Below, one piece after another: positions 1 to 7,700 of a stretch of DNA of 64,000 nucleotides. Location of the stretch: assembly GCF_001570545.1 (NCBI RefSeq), contig NZ_BBXD01000008.1:124001-188000 (forward strand), given 5' to 3'. This DNA is from Herbidospora mongoliensis (GTDB lineage Bacteria > Actinomycetota > Actinomycetes > Streptosporangiales > Streptosporangiaceae). Below the pieces are notes generated by a model. The model did no database searches. It saw only the letters and a list, made by a program, of their open reading frames with translations, and was not told the origin of the DNA. A program made the translations under genes and the position numbers. Position 1 is the first letter of the stretch, and each line of letters begins with the position of its first letter.

Positions 1-376
1 TGCGGAGCGAGCCGCCGTCGGGCCGTTCGAAGGTCTGGTGCTGCCACGATCGCAGCCCGGTGATGTCCTCGCCGAGCCGCTCGGCGGCCTCGGGTGTGGT
101 GAGGACCTCGGGCACCTCGTCGAGTAGGGCCCGGCCCGAGATGTCGAGGTTGTCGGCGTGCTGATCATGGGAGAGCAGGATGATGTCGAGATCGCCCAGT
201 TCCTCCAGCGAGACGGCCGGACCGGCGGTTTTGATGAGCGTGCGGGTGCCGCTGGCGATCGGTCCGGGCCCGTCGAAGGCCGGATCGGTGAGCAGTCGGA
301 GACCGCCGATCTCCAGCAGCGCGGTGGGCCCGCCGACCAGCCGTACGGTGCAGGTTTTCCGTTCGGACTCCATCAT
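1..376 (-). CDS. MBL-fold metal-dependent hydrolase, 3' end outside window
   Basis: Translating the minus strand from ATG at 376 (or 373) gives MMESERKTCTVRLVGGPTAL and continues open to the window edge, so only about the first 125 residues are seen. The metallo-beta-lactamase signature HDQHAD follows a hydrophobic strand (LDIILLSHDQHADNLD) near residue 60, as in UlaG-like/RNase Z-like hydrolases that bind two metals at HxHxDH. An AGGATGG stretch just upstream could be the ribosome site. The substrate cannot be told from the fragment. It is divergent from the riboswitch/nrd operon. The family is fairly sure, the function unknown. Confidence 0.75.
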   Translation of the reverse strand, partial: MMESERKTCTVRLVGGPTALLEIGGLRLLTDPAFDGPGPIASGTRTLIKTAGPAVSLEELGDLDIILLSHDQHADNLDISGRALLDEVPEVLTTPEAAERLGEDITGLRSWQHQTFERPDGGSLR

Positions 377-489
377 CCCATCCTGCGCACACCCGCCCAG
401 GCGCGCTCGGGCGGGGTCACTCCTAGCGCAATCGGGCACCACATGTTGATGTGACAGCCGAGTTCGATCCCAGATATGGTGTCCCACGC

Positions 490-675
490 GTTGGTTCGCC
501 TCGACTGCCAGTCGGGGCGTCGCAAGAGGGAACCCGGTGGGAATCCGGGACTGCCCCGCAGCGGTGAGTGGGAACGAAAGCCGTCATTGAAGCACTGGGC
601 CTGTCGAGAGGTCTGGGAAGCGACGGCCGGTAGGCGCTTGAACAGAGCACGCCCACGAGTCCGAAGACCTGCCAA
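490..675 (+). promoter_or_regulatory. Cobalamin (adenosyl-B12) riboswitch upstream of nrdAB
   Basis: The segment reads like a B12 aptamer in order: a 5' GGTTCGCC arm at about 492, AAGAGGGAACCCGGTG, GAATCCGGGACTGCCCCGCAG, the long variable arm, and the 3' B12-box-like CCGAAGACCTGCC at 661-673. Between the box and nrdA (676-767) lies a GC-rich stretch able to form the expression platform. B12 riboswitches before class I nrdAB are established in Streptomyces, where B12 represses class I reductase so that the B12-dependent class II enzyme is used. Boundaries are estimated from motifs by eye; no folding was computed. Confidence 0.9.
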
Positions 676-767
676 CGCTTTGGTCCGAGGCCGCGTGGGA
701 CGGCCCCGCCCGGTGCCCTCGTGCCCGCGCGCCTCGGTGAGTTCGCGAGGAGAGGACGAGCACGGGA

Positions 768-3047
768 ATGCGCATCAAGAAGCGCGACGGATCACTCGAA
801 CCGGTCGACGTGACCAGGATCGTGCGTGCGGTCGAAGGCTGTTCCGGCGGGCTCGCCGACGTCGAGCCGCTCCGGGTCGCCACCAGGACCATCAGCGGCC
901 TGTACGACGGCGCCACCACCGCCGAACTCGACCGTCTGTCGATCCAGACCGCCGCCGAGATGATCGGCGAGGAGCCGCAGTACTCCCGGCTGGCCGCACG
1001 GCTGCTGGCGGCGTACATCCAGAAGGAAGTGAACGCCGACTCGTTCAGCCGGTCGATCAAGGAAGGCCACGCCCTCGGCCTGATCGGCGACCCCACCGCC
1101 GCCTTCGTGGCCGACCACGCCGACCTGCTCGACGCCGTGATCGACCCGATCAACGATCACCGCTTCGAATACTTCGGCCTCCGGACCGTGTACGACCGCT
1201 ACCTGCTCCGCCACCCCCAGACCCGGCTCCCCGTCGAGACCCCGCAGTTCTGGCTGCTCCGGGTGGCCTGTGGCCTGGCCCAGACGTCCGACGAGGCCGT
1301 CGAGCTCTACCGCCTGATGTCGTCGCTGGCCTATCTGCCCAGCTCGCCGACGCTGTTCAACTCCGGCACCGGGCACACCCAGATGTCGTCGTGCTACCTG
1401 GTCGACTCACCGCGCGACGAGCTCGGCTCGATCTACGAGCGGTACTCCCAGGTCGCCCACCTGTCGAAGTTCGCCGGCGGCATCGGCATCTCCTGGTCCC
1501 GGGTCCGCTCCCGGGGCGCCCTGATCAAGGGCACCAACGGCCACTCCAACGGGATCGTCCCGTTCCTGCGCACCCTCGACGCCTCCGTGGCCGCCGTCAA
1601 CCAGGGCGGCCGCCGCAAGGGCGCGGCCTGCGTCTACCTGGAGCCGTGGCACCCCGACGTCGAGGAGTTCCTGGAGCTCAAGGACAACACCGGCGAGGAC
1701 GCCCGCCGCGCCCACAACCTGAACCTGGCCAACTGGATCCCCGACGAGTTCATGCGCCGCGTCGAGGCCGACCAGATGTGGTCCCTGTTCGACCCGAACG
1801 ACCTGCCCGAACTGCCCGACCTGTGGGGCGACGCGTTCGACGAGGTCTATCGGCAGGCGGAGGAAGACGGCCGTGCGGTACGCCAGATCCGCGCCCGCGA
1901 CCTCTACGCCAAGATGATGCGCACCCTGGCCCAGACCGGCAACGGCTGGATGACCTTCAAGGACATCGCCAACCGCACCTGCAACCAGGCCGCCGAGCCG
2001 CAGAACGTGGTGCACCTGTCGAACCTGTGCACCGAGATCATCGAGGTGTCCAGCGACGAGGAGACCGCGGTCTGCAACCTGGGCTCCATCAACCTGGCCG
2101 CGCACCTCAGCGAGAGCGGGATCGACTGGGACAAGCTCCGCCAGACGGTGAGGACGGCCGTGGTCTTCCTCGACCGCGTGATCGACATCAACTACTACCC
2201 GACCGAGCAGGCCGCGGCGAGCAACCCCCGCTGGCGCCCGGTCGGCCTCGGCCTGATGGGCCTCCAGGACGTCTTCTTCGCGCTGAAGCTGTCCTTCGAC
2301 TCCCCGGCGGCACGGGAGCTGTCCACCAAGATCTCCGAGGAGATCTACCTGGCCGCCCTCGACACCTCGGCCGACCTCGCGGCGGTGCACGGCCCGCATC
2401 CGGCCTACCAGGAGACCTGGGCGGCCCGCGGCCGGCTCCAGCCCGACCTGCACGGCCTCAGCCCGCAATGGACCGAGCTCCGGAAGAAGATCGCCGAGCA
2501 CGGCCTGCGCAACTCGCTCCTGATCGCCATCGCCCCCACGGCGACCATCGCCTCCATCGCCGGCTGCTACGAGTGTGTGGAGCCCCAGGTCTCGAACCTG
2601 TTCAAGCGCGAGACGCTGAGCGGCGAGTTCCTCCAGATCAACAACGCCCTCGTCGACGAGCTCAAGGCCCGTGGCCTGTGGACGGAACCCGTCCGCACCG
2701 CCATCCGCCAGGCCGAGGGCTCGGTCCAGGGTCTGAACGAACTTCCCGACGACGTGCGCAGCCTGTTCCGCACCGCCTGGGAGTTGCCCCAGCGGGCCCT
2801 GATCGACATGGGGGCCGCGAGGGCGCCGTACATCGACCAGAGCCAGTCGCTCAACCTGTTCATGGCCAGCCCGACCATCGACAAGCTGTCGTCGATGTAC
2901 CTGTACGCCTGGAAGTCGGGCCTCAAGACCACCTATTACCTGCGCTCGCGCCCCGCGACGCGCATCCAGCAGGCCACCGTCCCGGTGCTCACCGCGGCCG
3001 AGGCCTGCTCCCTGGAGAACCCCGAATCCTGTGAGGCGTGCCAGTGA
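768..3047 (+). CDS. nrdA: Class I ribonucleoside-diphosphate reductase, alpha subunit
   Basis: 759 aa. It reduces ribonucleoside diphosphates to deoxy forms with the radical-generating beta subunit encoded next. An N-terminal ATP-cone-like stretch (IKKRDGSLEPVDVTRI) starts the protein. The catalytic barrel carries SCYLVDSPRDE, a GGIGISWSRVRS loop, the NLCTEI and AVCNLGSIN active-site segments, and ends with CSLENPESCEACQ, whose cysteines fit the C-terminal redox pair. ATG at 768 has GAGGAGAGG 11 nt upstream. It overlaps nrdB through TGATG. Expression is presumably repressed by B12 through the riboswitch at 490-675. No nrdS-like gene follows, unlike Streptomyces nrdABS. Confidence 0.96.
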   Translation: MRIKKRDGSLEPVDVTRIVRAVEGCSGGLADVEPLRVATRTISGLYDGATTAELDRLSIQTAAEMIGEEPQYSRLAARLLAAYIQKEVNADSFSRSIKEGHALGLIGDPTAAFVADHADLLDAVIDPINDHRFEYFGLRTVYDRYLLRHPQTRLPVETPQFWLLRVACGLAQTSDEAVELYRLMSSLAYLPSSPTLFNSGTGHTQMSSCYLVDSPRDELGSIYERYSQVAHLSKFAGGIGISWSRVRSRGALIKGTNGHSNGIVPFLRTLDASVAAVNQGGRRKGAACVYLEPWHPDVEEFLELKDNTGEDARRAHNLNLANWIPDEFMRRVEADQMWSLFDPNDLPELPDLWGDAFDEVYRQAEEDGRAVRQIRARDLYAKMMRTLAQTGNGWMTFKDIANRTCNQAAEPQNVVHLSNLCTEIIEVSSDEETAVCNLGSINLAAHLSESGIDWDKLRQTVRTAVVFLDRVIDINYYPTEQAAASNPRWRPVGLGLMGLQDVFFALKLSFDSPAARELSTKISEEIYLAALDTSADLAAVHGPHPAYQETWAARGRLQPDLHGLSPQWTELRKKIAEHGLRNSLLIAIAPTATIASIAGCYECVEPQVSNLFKRETLSGEFLQINNALVDELKARGLWTEPVRTAIRQAEGSVQGLNELPDDVRSLFRTAWELPQRALIDMGAARAPYIDQSQSLNLFMASPTIDKLSSMYLYAWKSGLKTTYYLRSRPATRIQQATVPVLTAAEACSLENPESCEACQ

Positions 3048-4042
3048 TGCTGCTCGACCCCGGCATGAGCCTGACCCTGCGCCCGATGCGCTACCCGGCG
3101 TTCTTCGAGCGCTACCGCGACGCCATCAAGAACACCTGGACCGTCGAGGAGATCGACCTCCACTCCGACCTGGCCGACCTGGGCAAACTCTCCGAGGCGG
3201 AGCGCCACCTGGTGTCGCGCCTGGTGGCCTTCTTCGCCACGGGTGACACGATCGTCGCCAACAACCTGGTGCTCAACCTCTACCAGCACGTCAACGCCCC
3301 CGAAGCGCGGCTCTACCTGTCGCGGCAGCTCTTCGAAGAGGCCGTGCACGTGCAGTTCTATCTGAACCTGCTCGACACCTACGTCCCCGACGAGCAGGAG
3401 CGCTTCGCGGCCTTCGCCGCCGTGGAGAACATCCCGTCGATCAGCCGCAAGGCGGAGTTCTGCTTCCGGTGGATCGACTCCCTCGGCGACCTCAAGACGT
3501 TGGAGACGAAGGACGACCGCCGCGCCTTCCTGCTCAACCTCATCTGCTTCGCCGCCTGCATCGAGGGCCTGTTCTTCTACGGAGCCTTCGCGTACGTCTA
3601 CTTCCTGCGCTCCCGTGGGCTGCTGAACGGCCTGGCCTCGGGCACGAACTGGGTGTTCCGCGACGAGTCGATGCACATGGCGTTCGCCTTCGACGTCGTC
3701 GAGGTCGCCCGCGCGGAAGAGCCCGACCTGTTCGACGACAAGCTCGTGGCCCAGGTGAAGGACATGCTCGCCGAGGCCGTCGAGTGCGAGGCCCAGTTCG
3801 CCGAGGACCTGCTCAACCAGGGCGTGTCCGGCATGTCGCCCACAGACATGCGCCGCTACCTGGAACACGTCGCCGACCGCCGCCTCGCGCAGCTCGGCAT
3901 CCCGCCCCTGTACGGCTCGAAGAACCCCTTCGCCTTCATGGAGCTCCAGGACGTCCAGGAGCTGGCCAACTTCTTCGAGCGCAAGGTCTCGGCCTACCAG
4001 GTGGGCGTCACCGGCACGGTCAGCTTCGACGCCGACTTCTGA
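3047..4042 (+). CDS. nrdB: Class I ribonucleoside-diphosphate reductase, beta subunit
   Basis: 331 aa when started at ATG 3047, which shares a base with the nrdA stop (TGATG); in-frame GTGs at 3038 and 3044 are possible but less likely because family members begin MLLDPG. It houses the di-metal/radical cofactor. The ferritin-like ligands are visible in FFATGDTIVANN, RQLFEEAVHVQFY (E, H) and NWVFRDESMHMAFAF (E, H). Translational coupling with nrdA is likely. An imperfect inverted repeat after the stop (about 4049-4066) is too weak to call a terminator. Confidence 0.96.
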   Translation: MLLDPGMSLTLRPMRYPAFFERYRDAIKNTWTVEEIDLHSDLADLGKLSEAERHLVSRLVAFFATGDTIVANNLVLNLYQHVNAPEARLYLSRQLFEEAVHVQFYLNLLDTYVPDEQERFAAFAAVENIPSISRKAEFCFRWIDSLGDLKTLETKDDRRAFLLNLICFAACIEGLFFYGAFAYVYFLRSRGLLNGLASGTNWVFRDESMHMAFAFDVVEVARAEEPDLFDDKLVAQVKDMLAEAVECEAQFAEDLLNQGVSGMSPTDMRRYLEHVADRRLAQLGIPPLYGSKNPFAFMELQDVQELANFFERKVSAYQVGVTGTVSFDADF

Positions 4043-4158
4043 CATAAGCGGGGCTTAAAGACCCGCACCACCGGGCCCCATTCCGGGCCGTCCTCCCTCG
4101 ACATCCGTGTGACGGGCGTGGTCACGATGGAAGTACGGCTATGCCAAAGGAGATCCTC

Positions 4159-4395
4159 ATGGACAAGAGGAGAGCGGCGGCGGTCTGCGCGGGGTTCGTC
4201 GGAGCCGGCGCCTTGGTGCTCGGTCCGGTGGCCACGTCGGCGTCGGCCGGTGCGGCTGCGCTGCCGACCGGCACGACGCCCGTGGTGGCGACGTCACATC
4301 ATGACCCGCCTCATGGCCATCACAACGACCACCATCACAAGAAGCACCACAACAACCATCACCACAACAACCACCACAACAACCACCACCACTGA
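4159..4395 (+). CDS. Small exported histidine-rich peptide
   Basis: 78 aa from ATG 4159, chosen because AAGGAG lies 8 nt before it; an earlier in-frame ATG at 4141 has no good ribosome site. A typical signal peptide (MDKRRAAAVCAGFVGAGALV) ends around ASAGA. The mature part is very short, and its last 34 residues are almost only H, N, D and K, including HHDPPHGHHNDHHHKKHHN. Such tails bind Zn, Ni or Cu, so a secreted metal-binding peptide is plausible but unproven. No family is recognised. The gene ends at the hairpin at 4406-4437. Confidence 0.65.
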   Translation: MDKRRAAAVCAGFVGAGALVLGPVATSASAGAAALPTGTTPVVATSHHDPPHGHHNDHHHKKHHNNHHHNNHHNNHHH

Positions 4396-4405
4396 GGTGG
4401 TCGGA

Positions 4406-4437
4406 AGTGTGCGCGGCCTCTGTCAGCCGCGCACACT
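4406..4437. terminator. Bidirectional hairpin terminator
   Basis: A perfect 12-bp stem, AGTGTGCGCGGC with GCCGCGCACACT, encloses an 8-nt loop between the His-rich gene and the convergent gene whose stop codon it contains. There is no long T-run, so termination strength is uncertain. Confidence 0.6.
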
Positions 4438-5268
4438 CATGCGGGCGCCGGCGACCGTGACCCCGCTCGGCGACACCGTCACCGGTGACAGGTCCACCGA
4501 GGTCACCTCGGGAAGGGTCGCGACCAGGCGCCCGACTTTCGCCAGCAGGTCGCCCAAGGCGGTCGTGTCGGCGCGGGGATGGTCGCGGTAGCCGTACAGA
4601 AGCGGAGAACAGCGCAGGTCGGTGATCATCTCGGCGGCGGCGTCCGGCCCCAGCGGCGGGACCCGATAGGAACGGTCCCCGGCCAGATCCGCGACGACCC
4701 CGCCGTAGTCCAGCACCACGAGAGGCCCGGTCACGGGGTCGTTGACGCCCCGTACGACCATCTCCACCCCGCCGCCGGAGTCGAGGGTGATCCCGAAGTG
4801 GGCGAGCAGCCGGGCCGTGTCGTGAACCAGTTCGTGCGCGGCCGGATCGTCGGACACCGGGAGCCACTCGGGCGCGTTCAGCACGTCCCCGCTGATGGCC
4901 ACCCGGCGGCCGGCCGGAAGCGGCTGGTAGGCCAGCAGCCGGACCGTGTCGACCAGGTCGCGCAGCCCGTCGACCAGGATCACGCCGGTGGCGCGGGCGA
5001 GGGCGGCCAGTTCGGGCGTGATCCCGGCGGGTGTGAAGACCACGATCGGCTTGCGTCGGCTGACCTGCGCCGCCACCTGCGAAAACTCTCTAGGGTCCCC
5101 CAGGGAGTCGACGACGATGACGGTCGTGACCGGATCGTCTCCCCAGTGGGTCAGCATCTCGGCGTCGTCGGCCCGGACGTATGAACACACCGGCAGCACG
5201 TCGACGAGCGCGGCCAGGACCGCCTCCGACCGTGACAGCACGGCCACCTCACCAGGAATGGAATCCAC
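4423..5268 (-). CDS. Shortened NDP-forming acyl-CoA synthetase/Pat-like protein
   Basis: 281 aa from GTG 5268. Residues about 45-130 resemble the succinyl-CoA-ligase-like flavodoxin domain (IVVDSLGDPREFSQVAAQVS, KPIVVFTPAG, LLAYQPLPAGRRVAISGD). Residues about 160-281 match the C-terminal part of ATP-grasp_5 (VEMVVRGVNDPVTGPLVVLD, PLGPDAAAEMITDLR, SVDLSPVTV). Full-length relatives (acetate-CoA ligase, Pat/AcuA fusions) are 700-900 aa. The CoA-binding domain, the phosphohistidine segment and any GNAT domain are missing here, so it is probably not a complete ligase. It neighbours DevR/DosR-type genes and a weak DosR-like site at 5323-5342. Confidence 0.7.
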   Translation of the reverse strand: MDSIPGEVAVLSRSEAVLAALVDVLPVCSYVRADDAEMLTHWGDDPVTTVIVVDSLGDPREFSQVAAQVSRRKPIVVFTPAGITPELAALARATGVILVDGLRDLVDTVRLLAYQPLPAGRRVAISGDVLNAPEWLPVSDDPAAHELVHDTARLLAHFGITLDSGGGVEMVVRGVNDPVTGPLVVLDYGGVVADLAGDRSYRVPPLGPDAAAEMITDLRCSPLLYGYRDHPRADTTALGDLLAKVGRLVATLPEVTSVDLSPVTVSPSGVTVAGARMSVRG

Positions 5269-5322
5269 GCCAACATGCTGGCGGCGTCAAGATTCACGAA
5301 GTAGGGCCGGATGACTCACCCC

Positions 5323-5342
5323 GATGGGACCAAAGTCACACC
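5323..5342. promoter_or_regulatory. Possible degenerate DosR/DevR box
   Basis: GGGACCAAAGTCAC at 5326-5339 has one intact GGGAC half and a one-mismatch second half (GTCAC for GTCCC) at the right spacing. It lies between the divergent Pat-like gene and the devS remnant. It is much weaker than the site at 6953-6972. Confidence 0.35.
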
Positions 5343-5363
5343 GCTTGGTAGCAGAATGTCGCC

Positions 5364-6463
5364 ATGGCCCACCCCCTGGTCCCCAGCATGCGCCTGGACG
5401 AGCTGCTCGCCGAGCTCCAGACGCGGCTCGAGGCGGTGCTGGCCAACCCGTGATCGGGTCCACGCGCTCCTCGAAGCCGTGGTCCTCATCGGCAGCGACC
5501 TCCAGCTGGAGATCGTGCTCGGCCGGATCGTGGAGACCGCCGCCCGGCTGGTCGACGCGACCTACGGCGCGCTCGGCGTGGTGGGCGAGGAGTCCACGCT
5601 GCTGGAGTTCATCCCGGTCGGGCTGAGCGAGACGGAGATCGCCAGGATCGAACACTGGCCCCACGGCCTGGGGCTGCTCGGGCTGCTCATCAAGGAGCCG
5701 GTTCCGCTGCGGATGGCGCGGATCTCCGACCACCCCGACTCCTACGGCTTCCCGCCCCCACGTCGTCGGCCGGGCCCGCGAGATGACCGACGCCGACGTC
5801 GCGGTGCTGCGCTTCGGCAACGGCACCGAGATCGCCGACGGCGACGTGACCGCTCTGGTCGACGACGAATCGGCGCAGTCGGCGTCGATCCCGCTGGGCC
5901 GGGAGGGTTCGGTGCGCGCGGTGCTGGAGATCGGCAAGCGGCCGGGCCGGTTGCCCTTCACGCCGTCGCTGCTGCGCATGCTGAGCGCGTTCGCCGACCA
6001 GGCCTCGATCGCGCTGGAGCTGGCCGAGGCCCGGGAAGACGCCGAGCGCCTTGGCCTGCTGGAAGACCGCCACCGCATCGCCAAAGACCTGCGCGCCCAC
6101 ATCGTCGAACTGGTCGAGGGCGCCCGGGGTCACCTGGGCTTCATGCCCGGCCTGCGGATGGAGGGCTGGCTCGACAACGCCGTGGGCGACGCGGTCGCCG
6201 AGCAGCTGCTCGCCGTCCTGCGCGAGGCCCTTTCCAATCTTGTACGCCATGCGAAAGCCACCCGGGCCGAAGTGGTGGCCGAGGTGACGGGCGGCAAACT
6301 GACCCTGATCGTCCAGGACGACGGCGTCGGCGTCCCCCCGGAGGGCCGCCGCAGCGGTCTGCGCAACCTCGAAGAGCGGGCGACGCTGCTGGGCGGGTCC
6401 TTCACGATCGGCGCGGCCGACGGCTGGAACACCCGGTTGCGCTGGAGCGTGCCAGTTCATTGA
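5364..6463 (+). pseudogene. Eroded DevS/DosS-type GAF histidine kinase
   Basis: Three reading frames are needed to follow the kinase. ATG 5364 gives MRLDELLAELQTRLEAVL and stops at 5451-5453; one surplus C in the CCC at 5447-5449 explains this. The next frame continues RDRVHALLEAVV, VDATYGALGVVG and GLLGLLIKEPVPLR, the first GAF domain of DevS proteins, up to SYGFPPP. At about 5757 it jumps frame and past roughly the second half of GAF1 into VVGRAREMTDADVA (GAF2). The expected DLHD phospho-acceptor box reads AKDLRA, and the segment between it and the ATPase domain is missing. The ATPase part (REALSNLVRHAKAT, VQDDGVGVP) remains. Gene decay is more likely than sequencing error because deletions add to the frameshifts. 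Confidence 0.8.
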
Positions 6464-6515
6464 GGCAGATTCGAAGCGCGAGCCACGGCCGGCCTTCGGC
6501 CGTCCGCGTCTCGCT
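6462..6515. repeat. Dispersed 54-bp hairpin repeat, copy 1
   Basis: It starts GAGGCAGATTC, contains the palindromic core ACGGCCGGCCTTCGGCCGT and ends CGCGTCTCGCT. A copy differing at two or three bases is at 61086-61139, and an internally deleted reverse copy is at 17034-17066. Here it sits exactly between two convergent genes, where the hairpin could terminate both. Confidence 0.85.
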
Positions 6516-6919
6516 CACATGATCCGGCGGCCCGAGACCTCCTCGGCCGACAGCGTCACGAAGTGGTCGAACGCCGACGGTGTCCAGGGCAGCAGCGGCA
6601 GCGCGGCCAGCCGGGCGATCTCCCCGATGCCGGTCACCCCGCGGGCGTGCCCGAGCACGGTCACCGACCAGCCGGTCCCGGTGGTCTTGTCGATGTCGTC
6701 GATCTCGAACGCCACCACGGCGTCCCGGGTCGCGGCGGCCAGACGAGAACCGATGGTGGTCCGGACGACGACGGTCTCCCCGTCGAGCACGTAGTTGACC
6801 GGCTCGACGGCGGGCAGCGCCCGATGCGTGAACACGAGGCGCCCGATAGGAGTGGTGGCCAGCAGGCGCAGACACTCCTCCCGGGACAGCACCGAGAGTC
6901 CGGCCGAGTCGATTCTCAT
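6515..6919 (-). CDS. PNPOx-like FMN/flavin-binding protein, DosR-regulated candidate
   Basis: 134 aa from ATG 6919 (MRIDSAGLSVLS). The residues REECLRLLATTPIGRLVFTH, then PAVEPVNYVLDGETVVVRT and FEIDDIDKTTGTGWSVTVLG, are the split-barrel of the pyridoxamine 5'-phosphate oxidase-like family (F420/FMN binders). An upstream ATG-equivalent at 6943 is open, but the DosR box centred at about 6962 would then lie only 20 bp away. From 6919 the box is centred near -43, the normal activator position, which suggests a leaderless mRNA. Catalytic activity is unknown; such proteins are common DosR-regulon members. Confidence 0.85.
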   Translation of the reverse strand: MRIDSAGLSVLSREECLRLLATTPIGRLVFTHRALPAVEPVNYVLDGETVVVRTTIGSRLAAATRDAVVAFEIDDIDKTTGTGWSVTVLGHARGVTGIGEIARLAALPLLPWTPSAFDHFVTLSAEEVSGRRIM

Positions 6920-6952
6920 GAAGTGAGTCTGTCCTGGAGCCACATCTGCCGA

Positions 6953-6972
6953 TTAGGGACTTAAGTCCCTTT
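6953..6972. promoter_or_regulatory. DosR/DevR box
   Basis: The 14-bp perfect palindrome GGGACTTAAGTCCC matches the core of the mycobacterial DosR consensus (TTSGGGACTWWAGTCCCSAA) without mismatch. It overlaps the devR stop codon and lies about 43 bp upstream of the PNPOx-like start at 6919. Confidence 0.85.
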
Positions 6973-7612
6973 AATCTCGCCGATCCGCTCTCATCCGCGC
7001 CGACAGCGCCGCCGCCTGGGTCCGCCGCTGCATGTTCAGCTTGGCCAGCAGGTTCGAGACGTAGTTCTTGACGGTCTTCTCGGCCAGATACATCCGCTCG
7101 CCGATCTGCCGGTTCGTCAGCCCCTCGCCGATCAGGTCCAGGATCGTGCGTTCCTGGTCGGACAGGGCGGCCAGCGGGTCGGTGCGCCCGGCCTGGTCGC
7201 GCAGCCGGTGCAGCATCGACGCGGTGGTCTGCGGGTCGAGCAGCGACTGCCCGGCCGCGACCGTGCGGACCGCGCCCACCAGGTCGGAGCCGTGGATCTG
7301 CTTCAGCACATAGCCGGCCGCCCCCGCCATCACGGCCTCGAAGAGGGCGTCGTCGTCGGCGTAGGAGGTGAGCATCAGGCAGGCCAGACCGGGCAGCTGG
7401 GCGCGGACCTCGCGGCAGACCTTGACGCCGTCGCCGTCCGGCAGGCGTACGTCGAGGATCGCCACGTCGGGCCGCAGGGCCGGGATGCGCGCGATGGCCG
7501 AGGCGGCGTTGCCGGCCTCGCCGACGACTTCGATGTCGTCTTCCGTCTCCAGCAGCGCGGCCACCCCACGCCGTACGACCTCGTGGTCGTCAAGCAGGAA
7601 GACACGAATCAT
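6971..7612 (-). CDS. devR: NarL/LuxR response regulator, DevR/DosR type
   Basis: 213 aa. Receiver domain with D8/D9, phospho-acceptor D54 (VAILDVRLP), T about 82 and K104 (YVLKQIHG). The C-terminal helix-turn-helix is LSDQERTILDLIGEGLTNRQ and KTVKNYVSNLLAKLNMQRRTQ, characteristic of DevR. ATG 7612. In mycobacteria DosR is phosphorylated by DosS/DosT under hypoxia or NO. Here the neighbouring devS is broken, so another kinase would have to act or the regulator works otherwise. The box at 6953-6972 suggests it still has a local target. Confidence 0.92.
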   Translation of the reverse strand: MIRVFLLDDHEVVRRGVAALLETEDDIEVVGEAGNAASAIARIPALRPDVAILDVRLPDGDGVKVCREVRAQLPGLACLMLTSYADDDALFEAVMAGAAGYVLKQIHGSDLVGAVRTVAAGQSLLDPQTTASMLHRLRDQAGRTDPLAALSDQERTILDLIGEGLTNRQIGERMYLAEKTVKNYVSNLLAKLNMQRRTQAAALSARMRADRRD

Positions 7613-7700
7613 GGGACGAATCTAGGTACCGGAGGTCTCCAGCGGAAGGGCCTTCGGCCCTCTTGACGTCAAGTCAACTTGATGAAGGACGCTGAACCGC

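Noticed and set aside
476-3034. 852-codon open frame on the plus strand over nrdA
   Set aside because: Arg/Pro-rich shadow frame of nrdA in high-GC DNA; the nrdA frame has full family motifs and the riboswitch lies inside the false N terminus.
4049-4066. GCGGG...CCCGC as the nrdAB terminator
   Set aside because: Only a 5-bp stem with a 9-nt loop and no T-run.
7647-7661. AGGGCCTTCGGCCCT as a DosR box for devR or the SnoaL-like gene
   Set aside because: The half sites are one base too close for the DosR spacing (13 instead of 14 bp); it may simply be a hairpin. The adjacent TTGACGTCAA is too short to call.
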